This document shows positions 19,243-27,925 of a stretch of DNA of 64,000 bases, piece by piece. The notes beneath the pieces are model-generated. The model was not told the DNA's origin and made no database searches. It saw nothing but the letters and a program-made list of their open reading frames with translations. The translations under genes and the position numbers were made by a program. Location: assembly GCF_900099735.1 (NCBI RefSeq), contig NZ_FNDT01000006.1:62001-126000 (forward strand), in the 5' to 3' direction. This DNA comes from Arthrobacter subterraneus (GTDB lineage Bacteria > Actinomycetota > Actinomycetes > Actinomycetales > Micrococcaceae). The first letter of the stretch is position 1. Each line of letters begins with the position of its first letter.

Positions 19243-19630
19243 CGCTGCCCTGGGAGAGCTGAGTCCAGCCAAGCGAATCACGGTCCTTCTTCGGGAGGGT
19301 TGCCACTACGAGGTCATAGGAATCCTCGATCATGTCGCGGATCATCTCATCGGGCAGGGAGCCGGTGCAGTCCACGCCATTCCAGTGGGTCTTGTTCAGG
19401 TGCCAGGCTCCGGTGATTCCGGGGTGTGCGGCGCGCAACTGTTCGGCAAGATCCGGCTCGCACTTGAGGCTGATGGCCAGGGCTGGCGATCCGAGGTTTG
19501 AGAGCGCGAACATCTTTGCGGCTCCACCGGGTGCACGCACCTTGAAGACCGACGCTTCCGGGCCAAACGGGAAGTCCTCAAATGTGCCCGGAAACGAGAG
19601 ACAAGCGCGGCGAAGCTGTGCTGCATCCAC
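19235..19630 (-). CDS. MmcQ/YjbR family DNA-binding-like protein
   Basis: 131 residues. Pattern: LRRACLSFPGTFEDFPFGPEA at the N-terminus, SLKCEP in the middle, and HLNKTHWNGVDCTG with SYDLV near the end, as in the YjbR (CyaY-like fold) family, which is proposed to bind double-stranded DNA. The biological role is unknown. It is the first gene of a two-gene unit with the DUF1990 gene. Confidence 0.85.
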   Translation of the reverse strand: MDAAQLRRACLSFPGTFEDFPFGPEASVFKVRAPGGAAKMFALSNLGSPALAISLKCEPDLAEQLRAAHPGITGAWHLNKTHWNGVDCTGSLPDEMIRDMIEDSYDLVVATLPKKDRDSLGWTQLSQGSDA

Positions 19631-19688
19631 ATGGTGAGCCTACAGCGAAGCGGTGACACACTATAGGAACCACAATCGAGGAGTGCAT

Positions 19689-20513
19689 ATGGGAGAGCTC
19701 GGCCGACAGGCCCGGAAAGTCGCAGACGGAGCAGAAGAGGCGACGGATTCCAAGCCATTCATCCTCGCAGCACGGGCCGGCTATGTCGCTGCGGGCCTCC
19801 TGCATATCCTCATCGGAATCATTGCCGTCCGGGTGGCTGCGGGTGGATCCGGCAGTGCGGATCAGAACGGCGCCATGGCATCCCTTGCCGGCACCCCGGG
19901 CGGCGGCATCCTGTTGTGGGCGTGCTTCATCGGCTGTTCGGCACTGGCCCTGTTCCTGCTCAGCGAGGTGATCTTCCCTCCCAAACGGATCAGCGGCAAG
20001 GACAAACTCAAGTTCCGGCTGAAGGACGGCGGGAAGGCCGTTGTCTACGCCGCAATCGGTATTGCCTTTGCGCGGTATGCGATGGGTGGGTCAGGCAGCA
20101 GCTCGTCCACCCAGTCCACCAGCGCCGCACTGATGGCTAACCCTGCCGGTGTGGCGCTGCTGCTTGCGGTCGGAGCCGGCATTTTTGTTGTGGCCGGATA
20201 CTTCATCTACCGCGGCGCAACCGGAAAGTTCGAGGACAACCTGAACGGCAAACCTTCCGGTTCCGCGGGACGCGCAGTCACGATGCTGGGCACTGTCGGC
20301 TACGTCGCCAAGGGGATCGCACTGGGTGTGCTCGGGCTGCTGCTGATCATTGCGACGGTGAAAAACAACCCCGAGGAATCCACCGGACTGGACGGTGCCC
20401 TGAAGTCGCTGCAGGAACAGCCGTTTGGCATCTGGATTCTCGGCGCTGTGGCGTTGGGGCTGATCGCCTACGGCCTCTACATGATTGTGCGTGCGCGGTA
20501 CCAGCGGATGTGA
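19689..20513 (+). CDS. DUF1206 domain membrane protein
   Basis: 274 residues with three tandem copies of a two-helix module: AARAGYVAAGLLHILIG, AVVYAAIGIAFARYAMGG and GTVGYVAKGIALGVLGL mark the start of each. Six membrane segments result. The function of DUF1206 proteins is not known. GAGGAG precedes the chosen ATG; a longer in-frame start has no such signal. Confidence 0.85.
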   Translation: MGELGRQARKVADGAEEATDSKPFILAARAGYVAAGLLHILIGIIAVRVAAGGSGSADQNGAMASLAGTPGGGILLWACFIGCSALALFLLSEVIFPPKRISGKDKLKFRLKDGGKAVVYAAIGIAFARYAMGGSGSSSSTQSTSAALMANPAGVALLLAVGAGIFVVAGYFIYRGATGKFEDNLNGKPSGSAGRAVTMLGTVGYVAKGIALGVLGLLLIIATVKNNPEESTGLDGALKSLQEQPFGIWILGAVALGLIAYGLYMIVRARYQRM

Positions 20514-20589
20514 TGCTGGAGCGGCCGCGGTGTCGTTGCAAGCGTGGTCGATGCGACGCATGACCGTTGCGGGCCGACGTTCAAACTCA

Positions 20590-20658
20590 GCGCTACAGGC
20601 CCGACCGGTCCTGCGCTGCAGGCCTGACCGGTCCAGTGCTCCCAAGCCCGATCTATCA
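20590..20658. repeat. Three 23-bp tandem units at the 3' side of a CoA-binding protein gene
   Basis: Units starting GCGCTACAGGCCCGACCGG lie head to tail; the first two differ by a few bases and the third is degenerate. The array ends 22 bp beyond the stop codon of the minus-strand CoA-binding gene. A 23-bp period makes a coding role unlikely. Confidence 0.6.
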
Positions 20659-20680
20659 GCCCAGCACTACAGTTCGAGGT

Positions 20681-21097
20681 TCACAGCCCCAGCCGCGGCG
20701 CTTCGATTGCCGGGCACGTGTTCATGACAACGTCGAGGCCGGCGTCTGCTGCTCGCTGGGCGGCTGCCTCATCAATCACGCCCACCTGCAGCCAGACCGC
20801 TTTGGCGCCAACGGCGATTGCGTCATCCACGACGGCGCCGACCCGCTGACTGTTCACGAAGCAGTCGACGACGTCGATCTCCCCCGGCACGTCGGCGAGC
20901 CTCTTGTATCCGGTGCGGCCGTAGACGTCATCACCTTTCAGGCTCACCGGAATAACGTCCATTCCCAGCCTGTCTATGAGGAAGCGTGACACCCCCATTG
21001 CCGCTCGGCGCGGATTGTTGGACAGTCCGACGACCGCCCAGCGAGCCGGCGTGGTCAGGAGCCGTTTGATGGTGGCCGGATCATTCTGGTGGGACAT
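20681..21097 (-). CDS. CoA-binding (Rossmann-fold, YccU-like) protein
   Basis: 138 residues. RWAVVGLSNNPRRAAMGVSR is the phosphate-binding start, followed by ADVPGEIDVVDCFVN and AKAVWLQVGVIDE, then a C-terminal MNTCPAIE motif typical of this family related to the CoA-binding part of succinyl-CoA synthetase alpha. The role is not known. The ATG is preceded by GAGGAGG. A paralogue is encoded at the end of the SAM-riboswitch operon. Confidence 0.85.
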   Translation of the reverse strand: MSHQNDPATIKRLLTTPARWAVVGLSNNPRRAAMGVSRFLIDRLGMDVIPVSLKGDDVYGRTGYKRLADVPGEIDVVDCFVNSQRVGAVVDDAIAVGAKAVWLQVGVIDEAAAQRAADAGLDVVMNTCPAIEAPRLGL

Positions 21098-21200
21098 GGC
21101 GTGTTCCTCCTCTGTCGGGCTGGACATTGGTGGTGCGCCGGTTCCGGAGGGCCCCGCCGACTCTCTGCCGACTCTCTGCGGCGTTTCCCCAGTGTTTCAG

Positions 21201-21325
21201 GTTTCCAGCGGGATGGGTGAGATACGTTTCCAGCGGGATGAGGGAGATACGTTTCCAGCGGGATGAGGGAGATACGTTTCCAGCGGGATGAGGGAGATAC
21301 GTTTCCACCAGGATGGGTGGGCTGC
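21201..21325. repeat. 25-bp tandem repeat array (four full units and one degenerate)
   Basis: Units beginning GTTTCCAGCGGGATG and ending GAGATAC follow each other without spacers; units 2-4 are identical and unit 1 differs by two bases. The array starts 9 bp beyond the 3' end of the hydrolase gene and occupies half of the gap before the next gene. The period is not a multiple of three. Confidence 0.9.
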
Positions 21326-21333
21326 AGGGAACG

Positions 21334-22113
21334 TTAGAGGCCAGACGCCTTACGGTGGATGAACCGGCGGATCCAGTCGAGCGTTTCCGGGTGATCTAGA
21401 TGCAGGCCATGCCGTGCACCTGCCACCTTGACCAGTGTGGAGCGTGGGACGTTCTCATGTAGCACCAGTGCGTTGTCCAGCGGTGTAAGCGGGTCTTCGG
21501 TTCCGTGGAGGATGAGAGTCGGCGCCGTAATGGTGTCCAGGAGGTTCCGCGCGTCGTGCTCCTTGCTGGCCCGGAAGTGCCGGCGTTTGGCTTGCTGTGA
21601 GGCTCTCGAGGTGAAGAAGGTCCTGACGGCTTCGCTGTGGGCAGCTGCCCAGTCCGCGTCGAAAAACAGCGGTTCGAGCCGCGCCGGGTCGCCGCTGGTC
21701 AGGGCCCTGGTGGCTTCCGGATCCCGGTTCCTGCCGAGGAATCCGCCCGCCGCTGTCGCAGCAAGGATGAGAGCACCCAGACGATCCGCATGATCGATCG
21801 CCAGCCACTGGGCAACGCGTCCGCCCATGGAATGGCCATAAATGTGGGCCTGCTCTGCGCCGGCGGCGTCGAGTACGGCGAGCGCATCTGCGGCAAATCC
21901 ACGCGTGCTGAGGTGTTCGGTTTGGCCCTCCTCGCTGTTGCCGATCCCCCGGTGGTCGAACCGGACCACCCGGAACGTCCGGGCGAGATCCGCCACGATA
22001 GGCTCCCACCCCGTCATCCCGGTGGCCTGGCCGGCAATCAGCAACAGAGGCGGGCCGTTTCCTTCGGAACGCCAGGCGAGACGCGTTCCGTCATTGGCAG
22101 TGGCGAAGTCCAT
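21334..22113 (-). CDS. Alpha/beta hydrolase
   Basis: 259 residues of the alpha/beta hydrolase fold. The nucleophile elbow is GHSMGG, the oxyanion-side motif RFDHRGIGNS lies upstream, the acid is in LHGTEDPLTP, and the histidine is in GARHGLHLD, giving a complete Ser-Asp-His triad. It resembles 3-oxoadipate enol-lactonase and related hydrolases, but no neighbour points to a substrate. It is followed at its 3' end by a 25-bp tandem repeat array. Confidence 0.85.
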   Translation of the reverse strand: MDFATANDGTRLAWRSEGNGPPLLLIAGQATGMTGWEPIVADLARTFRVVRFDHRGIGNSEEGQTEHLSTRGFAADALAVLDAAGAEQAHIYGHSMGGRVAQWLAIDHADRLGALILAATAAGGFLGRNRDPEATRALTSGDPARLEPLFFDADWAAAHSEAVRTFFTSRASQQAKRRHFRASKEHDARNLLDTITAPTLILHGTEDPLTPLDNALVLHENVPRSTLVKVAGARHGLHLDHPETLDWIRRFIHRKASGL

Positions 22114-22233
22114 GGGCCTTCCGCAGTCGGTCGGAGCTATTCAATGGCGGGGTGCCGAAGGCGTCCAGATCCTGCCAGGACGACGGCGGCGCGAGGTCGG
22201 GCCCCAGCATTCCACGGCCCGCGCCACATCATT

Positions 22234-22380
22234 CACTATGGCGGGTCCGGCGTGGAACTGCGAGTTGTTTCGGCCCTGGTTCTCACGACAATGGTTCCCG
22301 GGGACACGCACTATGGCGGGTCCGGCGTGGACGTGCGAATTGTTCCGGCCCTGGTTCTCACGACAACGGTTCCGGGGGAC
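22234..22380. repeat. 72-bp direct duplication at the 3' end of the HNH gene
   Basis: Two 72-bp copies (22234-22305 and 22309-22380), separated by 3 bp, start CACTATGGCGGGTCCGGCG and differ by a handful of substitutions. The right copy encodes the last 23 residues of the HNH protein with its stop codon; the left copy is a non-coding duplicate beyond the stop. Confidence 0.85.
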
Positions 22381-24095
22381 GGCTGGCTGTATCCGAAGAT
22401 CCCTTCGGACTTGTACATGTGGTGCTTGGCACAGAAACACGCGAGATTACAGTGGCTCGTTGTTCCGCCTCTCGCCCATGGAACCGTATGGTCAATCTCG
22501 CAGCCGAAGGCCGCCCTGTTGCAGCCGGGATGCCTGCAGGTTCGATCGCGCGCACGTATCCAGTCCTGCAGGTGCTTCGGTGGCCGATAAGTCTCCCGCC
22601 CAACGTCCAGCACCGATCCGGTCACCGGGTGAGTAAGAATCCGTGTGAATGAGGGGGCATGCGCTGCCAGCCGGGCCGCTGTTTCTGCATCGATGGGGCC
22701 GTACCCTTCCAGCTCCGCGAACTGGTTCAGGCCGCGTGCGTCCGGCACTTGTTCAGCCCCGTCGACAGTGTTGTTCCCGCCCGGCCCGTTGCTCTCGCCT
22801 TCTTTGAGGACATCGAGGAGCATGAGGACCGGCACAGTGACGTTCACACGGGCCGTGATGCCCTGCCAGGCTGGATGCCCATCCGCTGCCGACTCGCTGG
22901 TGAGCAGGTCGGTGAATACGTCAGCGCGAAGTTGTCCAAGGGTACGTGGTTCATCGGGCAATTTGAGTTTTCGGGCGGTTGCCGTGAGCCGCTCATAGAT
23001 GCCGCAGGCTTGTTCCGCCGGGAGGTACGCGTGCAGCCAGGCCATGCCGTCATCGTCCGGCCGTAACTCTATGTGCCGCTCGCTCACGGCTTTGGCCTTG
23101 CGGACAGGGAGGGTCTCCGGATGATGGGCCTCCCGGAGACGGCGTGCCCTACGAGCGAGCTTGGGAACGGTCAACCCCCGTGCGTGGTCAAGCAGATCGC
23201 GCTCGAAGTTGATGGCAGCTTCACCCTGCATTCCGAGCGACTCCTCCGCGATCAGCACCGCATGCCGACGAGAAATTGCTCCCGATTCCAGTGCTCCCAG
23301 AGTGGCCGGGTGCTTCTCGTTCAGCCGCACGGACTCGTCGACCAGACGGGCCGCCGCGCCTTCTGGAACTTTCAGAACAAGTGCCACTTCGGACGCCGCA
23401 ACAGAGCGGGCCATATCTTCCCTGTCGCTACCGGCGGGGAACCGCGGCGGGAGTACATCCCGGGTGAGATCCAGAAGCCGTGAGGCGATAAGGGCTTCCA
23501 TTGCATCGGCCCAGGAACGAAGACCGGCAAGCTCGTTCAGGGCCTCGGACGTTCCTTCGAGGGTGAGAGTCTCGAGCCCGGCCAGGACCACCCTGCCCGC
23601 AAGGCCGGCATCACCCGAAAGCCGACTGTCACCGCGTGCGCCGTCGCAGTCATCCGGGCTCACCGATTCCCGTGCTGCCGGCTCCCACACCCGCCGCGAA
23701 AGCGGCGCTGTGCCCTGCTGCCACGAGTCCCCTGGTTTTTCCCGACCCGATTGCCGCTCCTCTGACTCTGGTGAACGGCCATGACGCGTCGGACCTTCAG
23801 CGCGCGGCGGACCTTCAGCGCGCGGCGGACCTTCAGCCTCCGGCGGACCTTCAGCGCGCGGCGGACCCTCACCCTCCGGCGGACATTCAGCATCCGGCGC
23901 GAACTCAGCGTCCGGCGGACATTCAAAACCCATTGCAGCCTGATGGGGATATGGACCCAGAGTTCCGGCCGAACGGGCCTCGCAGTCGAAGGCCCACAGG
24001 TCTTCGGGCCGGAAATCACGTTCGGTGAGGAAGTCATGCCAGGTGTAGTCATCGACCGCCGCCGATGAGTGTTCCCGCTCCGCTTCCAACGTCAT
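22311..24095 (-). CDS. DUF222 and HNH endonuclease domain protein (13E12 repeat type)
   Basis: 594 residues from the chosen ATG. An N-terminal region holds a run of PPRAEG-like hexapeptides (about residues 54-102). A DUF222 domain follows from about residue 165 to 440, and a C-terminal HNH nuclease motif reads CRHPGCNRAAFGCEIDHTV, then ARGG and CAKHH. Such proteins are multicopy in actinobacterial genomes and are sometimes linked to mobile DNA, but no activity is established. The start is uncertain because upstream in-frame codons exist and no strong Shine-Dalgarno is visible. Confidence 0.8.
   Translation of the reverse strand: MTLEAEREHSSAAVDDYTWHDFLTERDFRPEDLWAFDCEARSAGTLGPYPHQAAMGFECPPDAEFAPDAECPPEGEGPPRAEGPPEAEGPPRAEGPPRAEGPTRHGRSPESEERQSGREKPGDSWQQGTAPLSRRVWEPAARESVSPDDCDGARGDSRLSGDAGLAGRVVLAGLETLTLEGTSEALNELAGLRSWADAMEALIASRLLDLTRDVLPPRFPAGSDREDMARSVAASEVALVLKVPEGAAARLVDESVRLNEKHPATLGALESGAISRRHAVLIAEESLGMQGEAAINFERDLLDHARGLTVPKLARRARRLREAHHPETLPVRKAKAVSERHIELRPDDDGMAWLHAYLPAEQACGIYERLTATARKLKLPDEPRTLGQLRADVFTDLLTSESAADGHPAWQGITARVNVTVPVLMLLDVLKEGESNGPGGNNTVDGAEQVPDARGLNQFAELEGYGPIDAETAARLAAHAPSFTRILTHPVTGSVLDVGRETYRPPKHLQDWIRARDRTCRHPGCNRAAFGCEIDHTVPWARGGTTSHCNLACFCAKHHMYKSEGIFGYSQPSPGTVVVRTRAGTIRTSTPDPP
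23791..23934. repeat. In-frame 18-bp minisatellite inside the HNH gene
   Basis: Seven to eight contiguous 18-bp units, best copy GGACCTTCAGCGCGCGGC, encode PPRAEG-type hexapeptides. Two neighbouring units are identical. Because the period keeps the frame, copy number can change without breaking the gene. Confidence 0.85.
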
Positions 24096-24223
24096 GGAAA
24101 CAGTCAAACATCCACCTACGACATTCCTGCGAGACACCGTCACCGCTGTGGATAAGAGCAATCCCTGACTGTCAGTGGGGTCGCATAAGCTTCGATGAGA
24201 ATGCCCAACCGACCAGGAGAACC

Positions 24224-25270
24224 GTGGCAGAACTTCGCGTCTTTGTACCCACTCCGCTCCCCGAACCCCTCTGTGAGCTGATCGAGCGTTTGGAGCCGCG
24301 CCTTGAGCTGGTTCGGGACCAGTCGCTTCTGCCGCCACAGCTCTACGCCGGTGACCACCAGGGCGACGCAGCGTTCACCCGTACACCGGAACAGCAATCA
24401 GAATATGAGCGCCTCATCGACAGCGCCGATGCACTGTACGGGGTGCCGGGCCAATCAGGAACGGAGTTGCGCCGGGCTGTCCGCGCCAACCCTCGGCTGC
24501 GGTGGGTTCACACCACCCCGGCAGGCGGAGGGAGCCAGGTCAGGGCGGCACAGCTCGCCCCCGGTGAGCTGGAGAGCATCACCTTCACCACGTCAGGCGG
24601 CGTTCATGCAGAACCGTTGGCAGAATTCGCCGTATTCGGAGTGCTCGCCGGAGCCCAGGGCCTGCCGCAGCTGCTTGAAGACCAGCGCGGGCAGAAATGG
24701 GGCGCACGGCGGCCCGTGCCGCTGGTGGCACAGCAGCGCGTCGCCGTCGTCGGGCTGGGCGGAATCGGCCGTGCGGTGACGCGAAAGCTGAGCGCTTTGG
24801 GCGCAGAAGTGGTCGGCGTACACCGCCGTGACGTCGAAGCCGATGGAGTATCCGGCATCGTTGGACCCGAACGTCTGGGCGAACTCCTTCCCAACGTCGA
24901 TGCCGTGGTGCTGTGCCTGCCCGAGACCGAGTCAACCCGGCACATGCTCAGCCGCGAGCTGCTCACGCAGGTGAAGGGCGGCATCACTGTGGTCAATGTG
25001 GGCCGCGGGACCACCGTGGATGAGAAGGCGCTGATCGAAGCCCTCCAGGACGGTCGCGTGGGATTCGCGGCGCTCGACGTGTTTGAACAGGAGCCGCTGC
25101 CGTCAGACAGCCCGCTGTGGAAGCTGCCCAACGTCGTCGTCAGCCCCCATAACGCAGGAACCTATGAGGATGAGGAACGGAAAATCGCCGAACTCTTCGC
25201 GGAAAATGCCCGCCGGCTGCTCGACGGTGAGCCGCTGATCAACGTGGTGGACACGGTCGAGTTCTACTAG
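24224..25270 (+). CDS. D-isomer specific 2-hydroxyacid dehydrogenase
   Basis: 348 residues. The NAD-binding motif is VGLGGIGRAV, followed by LCLPETESTRHML, the catalytic Arg in NVGRGTTVDE, the Glu in DVFEQEPLP and the His in SPHNAGTY. The family reduces 2-oxoacids such as glyoxylate or phosphohydroxypyruvate with NAD(P)H. The substrate cannot be named from sequence. AGGAGA precedes the GTG. The gene ends 4 bp from the convergent corA gene. Confidence 0.88.
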   Translation: MAELRVFVPTPLPEPLCELIERLEPRLELVRDQSLLPPQLYAGDHQGDAAFTRTPEQQSEYERLIDSADALYGVPGQSGTELRRAVRANPRLRWVHTTPAGGGSQVRAAQLAPGELESITFTTSGGVHAEPLAEFAVFGVLAGAQGLPQLLEDQRGQKWGARRPVPLVAQQRVAVVGLGGIGRAVTRKLSALGAEVVGVHRRDVEADGVSGIVGPERLGELLPNVDAVVLCLPETESTRHMLSRELLTQVKGGITVVNVGRGTTVDEKALIEALQDGRVGFAALDVFEQEPLPSDSPLWKLPNVVVSPHNAGTYEDEERKIAELFAENARRLLDGEPLINVVDTVEFY

Positions 25271-25274
25271 AGCC

Positions 25275-26291
25275 CTACATCCATTTCTTGTGCTTGAACG
25301 TGAGGTAGAGGCCAACGCCCATCAGAAGCATGAGGACCAGCGCAAAGGGGTAGCCGAGCGTCCAGTCCAGTTCCGGCATGAACTCGAAGTTCATGCCGTA
25401 GACGGTTCCCACCAGTGTGGGAGCGAAGAGAATGGCCGCCCAGGAAGAGATTTTCTTGACCTCCTCGCTCTGTGCAAGGCTCGCCTCGGAAAGGTGGCGC
25501 ATCTCCTCGTTCTGCCGCTGCGTCACGAGGGTTGCATGCACGGAGAGAGCGTTCTGCAGCAGGATGCGGAAGGAATCGACCCGCTCAATGACCCGGATCA
25601 CGTGATCCTGCACATCGCGCAACCTGGCCTGCAGTTCCGAATCCATACCGTACTTCTCGGCTCCGACCAGGAGGGCATCGAGCATGGGCCGCAGCGGATG
25701 CGTAGCGCGCTGGAAGTTGATGACCTCACGGGACAGCTCATAGATGCGGCGTGCAACATCCGGCGCTGAGCTGAAAAGTTCGTCCTCGATCTCATCGATG
25801 TCATTCTCAAGGCCCGCAACCACGGGTGCGTACTGGTCCACCACCTCGTCGAGGATTGCGTAAAGGACTGCCTGGGGGCCAAGGGCCAGCAGTTCAGGCA
25901 CAGCTTCCAGCCGCCGTCGTACTTTTGCAAGGTTGGGCGACTCCGCCTGCCGGATGGTGACAATGAAGTCCGGACCGATGAAGACGTGAAGCTCACCGAA
26001 CTCCACCATTTCCTCATCGTCCAGGTACCGGGCCGGACGGAGCACTGCGAAAAGGGTTTCACCGTAACGCTCCAGCTTGGACCGCTGATGGCCGTGCATC
26101 GCATCTTCGACAGCGAGTTCATGAAGCGCGAACTCATCGGCGACCCGCTGGATCTCCACATCATCGGGCCGGTACAGGCCGATCCAGGCCATGCCGCCGT
26201 GATCCCGCTTGAGTTCAAACGTCTCGTCGAGGTTCTCCGGGTTGGCGGTTCGGTGGCCGTTTGCATACACGCCGTTGTCTACGATCGCCAC
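25275..26291 (-). CDS. corA: Magnesium/cobalt transporter CorA family protein
   Basis: 338 residues: a long cytoplasmic N-terminal domain with extended helices, then two C-terminal membrane helices. The GMN signature is present as VYGMNFEFMPEL at the end of the first helix, and the protein ends in a basic FKHKKWM. CorA pentamers carry Mg2+ inward. The start is GTG. A separate gene for a PAS-ANTAR regulator lies upstream with a gap of 73 bp. Confidence 0.92.
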   Translation of the reverse strand: MAIVDNGVYANGHRTANPENLDETFELKRDHGGMAWIGLYRPDDVEIQRVADEFALHELAVEDAMHGHQRSKLERYGETLFAVLRPARYLDDEEMVEFGELHVFIGPDFIVTIRQAESPNLAKVRRRLEAVPELLALGPQAVLYAILDEVVDQYAPVVAGLENDIDEIEDELFSSAPDVARRIYELSREVINFQRATHPLRPMLDALLVGAEKYGMDSELQARLRDVQDHVIRVIERVDSFRILLQNALSVHATLVTQRQNEEMRHLSEASLAQSEEVKKISSWAAILFAPTLVGTVYGMNFEFMPELDWTLGYPFALVLMLLMGVGLYLTFKHKKWM

Positions 26292-26364
26292 CGCGCCGTC
26301 CTTCCCGCAAGTCGATAGGTTTACGCGAGTCTCTCACGAGTGGCGTCCTCTGGAGGGAGGCCGG

Positions 26365-27120
26365 TCAGTTTGCCGTCTGGAGCTGGTAAATCAACGCCGC
26401 TGCAACATCAGCCAGGCGCACATTGGTGTCCTGGGATAGTCCACGCAGCAGTTCAAAGGCCTCGTCCGCCGAACAACGCCGGGTGACCATCAGCATGCCC
26501 TTGGCCTGCTCGATGGTGGCCCTGGACGCGAGCGCCTCCCGAAGCTGGGCAACCTCTGCCTCCAGGTCCCTGTACTGGGTGATGCCGTCGGTAAAGGCGT
26601 TCACAATCGCCTGATGGTTTTCCATCTGCTCATTCGTCACCGAGCGGCCGTTCATCACGTCCCGGTAGTGCTCCATCACCCTCAGCGCATCTGCCCTGAG
26701 CACAGTGGCGTCTTTGACCTGCTGGCGAATGCCGATGAGCCGCCCCTCGTGGAACACGGGCGAATTGATCGGAACCCAGTGCCGCTGAACAAACTCCCCG
26801 GACCGCAGGTCAGCAATGTCATAACGCTGAATGATCATGTTGTCCGCGATGCCGGTGGTGAAAACCCGCTCGAAGGACGCTCTCATCCGCGCCACGCCGT
26901 CCGCCTCCGGATTGTCCGGATTGTCCGGAAACGCTTCGAACGCATCCAGGGAGATCAGGGTGTCAGCAGAGCGGCCGGTCATTCTCGTGAACGCCGGGTT
27001 AGCGGCCCGGACAACACAATCAAGGTCGAATAGCGCCGTAGCCACCGGGCTGGCCCTGAACGCCTCATCTCCGGTGAGGATCTTCGTCGTCGTGCTGTTT
27101 TTCGGTCCAAACCCACTCAC
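26365..27120 (-). CDS. PAS and ANTAR domain regulator
   Basis: 251 residues. A PAS domain (about residues 15-140; ASPVATALFDLDCVVRAAN, GIRQQVKD) senses an unknown signal. A helical linker leads to a C-terminal ANTAR domain, LREALASRATIEQAKGMLM to VAAALIYQL, which in this family binds paired RNA hairpins to stop transcription termination. No two-hairpin ANTAR target was spotted nearby. The start is GTG. Confidence 0.85.
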   Translation of the reverse strand: MSGFGPKNSTTTKILTGDEAFRASPVATALFDLDCVVRAANPAFTRMTGRSADTLISLDAFEAFPDNPDNPEADGVARMRASFERVFTTGIADNMIIQRYDIADLRSGEFVQRHWVPINSPVFHEGRLIGIRQQVKDATVLRADALRVMEHYRDVMNGRSVTNEQMENHQAIVNAFTDGITQYRDLEAEVAQLREALASRATIEQAKGMLMVTRRCSADEAFELLRGLSQDTNVRLADVAAALIYQLQTAN

Positions 27121-27136
27121 TCGGTGATTTTATCCT

Positions 27137-27379
27137 CTAGCCGACGGCACCGCCGTCGTTGTCTGCGAGGTCCGGAGAAGGCTCCCACCGCAGCACGTCA
27201 CCGGGTTGGCAGTCCAGAACCTCACAGATGGCTTCCAGGGTGGTGAACCGGACCGCTTTCGCACGGCCGTTCTTCAGCACTGCCAGATTGGCCGGCGTGA
27301 TTCCGATTTTCTCGGCCAGCACGCCCACCGGCATCTTGCGCCGGGCCAGCATGACGTCGATGTCCACGATGATGGGCAT
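27137..27379 (-). CDS. Small XRE-family HTH regulator (YozG-like)
   Basis: 80 residues, almost entirely one Cro/C1-type helix-turn-helix: VLAEKIGITPANLAVLKNG followed by FTTLEAICEVLDCQPGDVL. This is the short form commonly paired with DUF2975 membrane proteins. Its ATG overlaps the stop of the DUF2975 gene by one base (TGATG), so the two are co-translated. It probably regulates its own unit. Confidence 0.85.
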   Translation of the reverse strand: MPIIVDIDVMLARRKMPVGVLAEKIGITPANLAVLKNGRAKAVRFTTLEAICEVLDCQPGDVLRWEPSPDLADNDGGAVG

Positions 27380-27870
27380 CAGATCACCTCGTCCAGCTCA
27401 TCGCGCAGGTGTTTCGCTTCGGCGTCGCGGGTGACCGCCTGGGCCAGCAGTGTTCTCAGCACAAGCACGATCAGGGCCACCCCACCGATCAGGAGCGATG
27501 CACCACAGATCAGGAGGATGATCCCCGGAGCAATCTCCCCGGGAGCAAGGAGGACCGCCAGTGCAAACACCAGGACTGATGCGGCGGCAATGGCACCGAA
27601 GATGATGTCGACATACCGGAACGCGCCGTGGGAGAACACCGTTCCACTGCGAACCATGGTGAGCAGCTTCCAGACGCAGACAGCGCTGATCTGCACGGTA
27701 AGGATGCCGAACACCACGATGGCGTTGAACGTAATTCGCAGCCCGGTGGGCACCCCGGACTCCTTGAGATCGGTCGAGATCAGCGGCACCATCCAGAGCT
27801 GGATGAACAGCGAGCCGGCAAGAACCATGGCGATCACGATCTGCAGCGCGAGGACGGTGAGCTTTCCCAT
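27379..27870 (-). CDS. DUF2975 family membrane protein
   Basis: 163 residues with four predicted membrane helices at about 4-26, 45-68, 88-112 and 117-140. This family occurs with a small XRE regulator, exactly as here, and the pair resembles a membrane protein plus cytoplasmic regulator module of unknown role. The ATG is preceded by AAAGGG. Confidence 0.8.
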   Translation of the reverse strand: MGKLTVLALQIVIAMVLAGSLFIQLWMVPLISTDLKESGVPTGLRITFNAIVVFGILTVQISAVCVWKLLTMVRSGTVFSHGAFRYVDIIFGAIAAASVLVFALAVLLAPGEIAPGIILLICGASLLIGGVALIVLVLRTLLAQAVTRDAEAKHLRDELDEVI

Positions 27871-27925
27871 CGGAACCCTTTCGATTGAATTACAGGGCTA
27901 ATCTATCGAAAAACAATAGGTTCCG

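Noticed and set aside
21201-21325. CRISPR array
   Set aside because: The units are directly adjacent with no spacers, and no cas genes are present.
22114-22310. Short open frames over the left copy of the 72-bp duplication as a separate gene
   Set aside because: They only reflect the duplicated end of the HNH gene and have no start signals or independent similarity.
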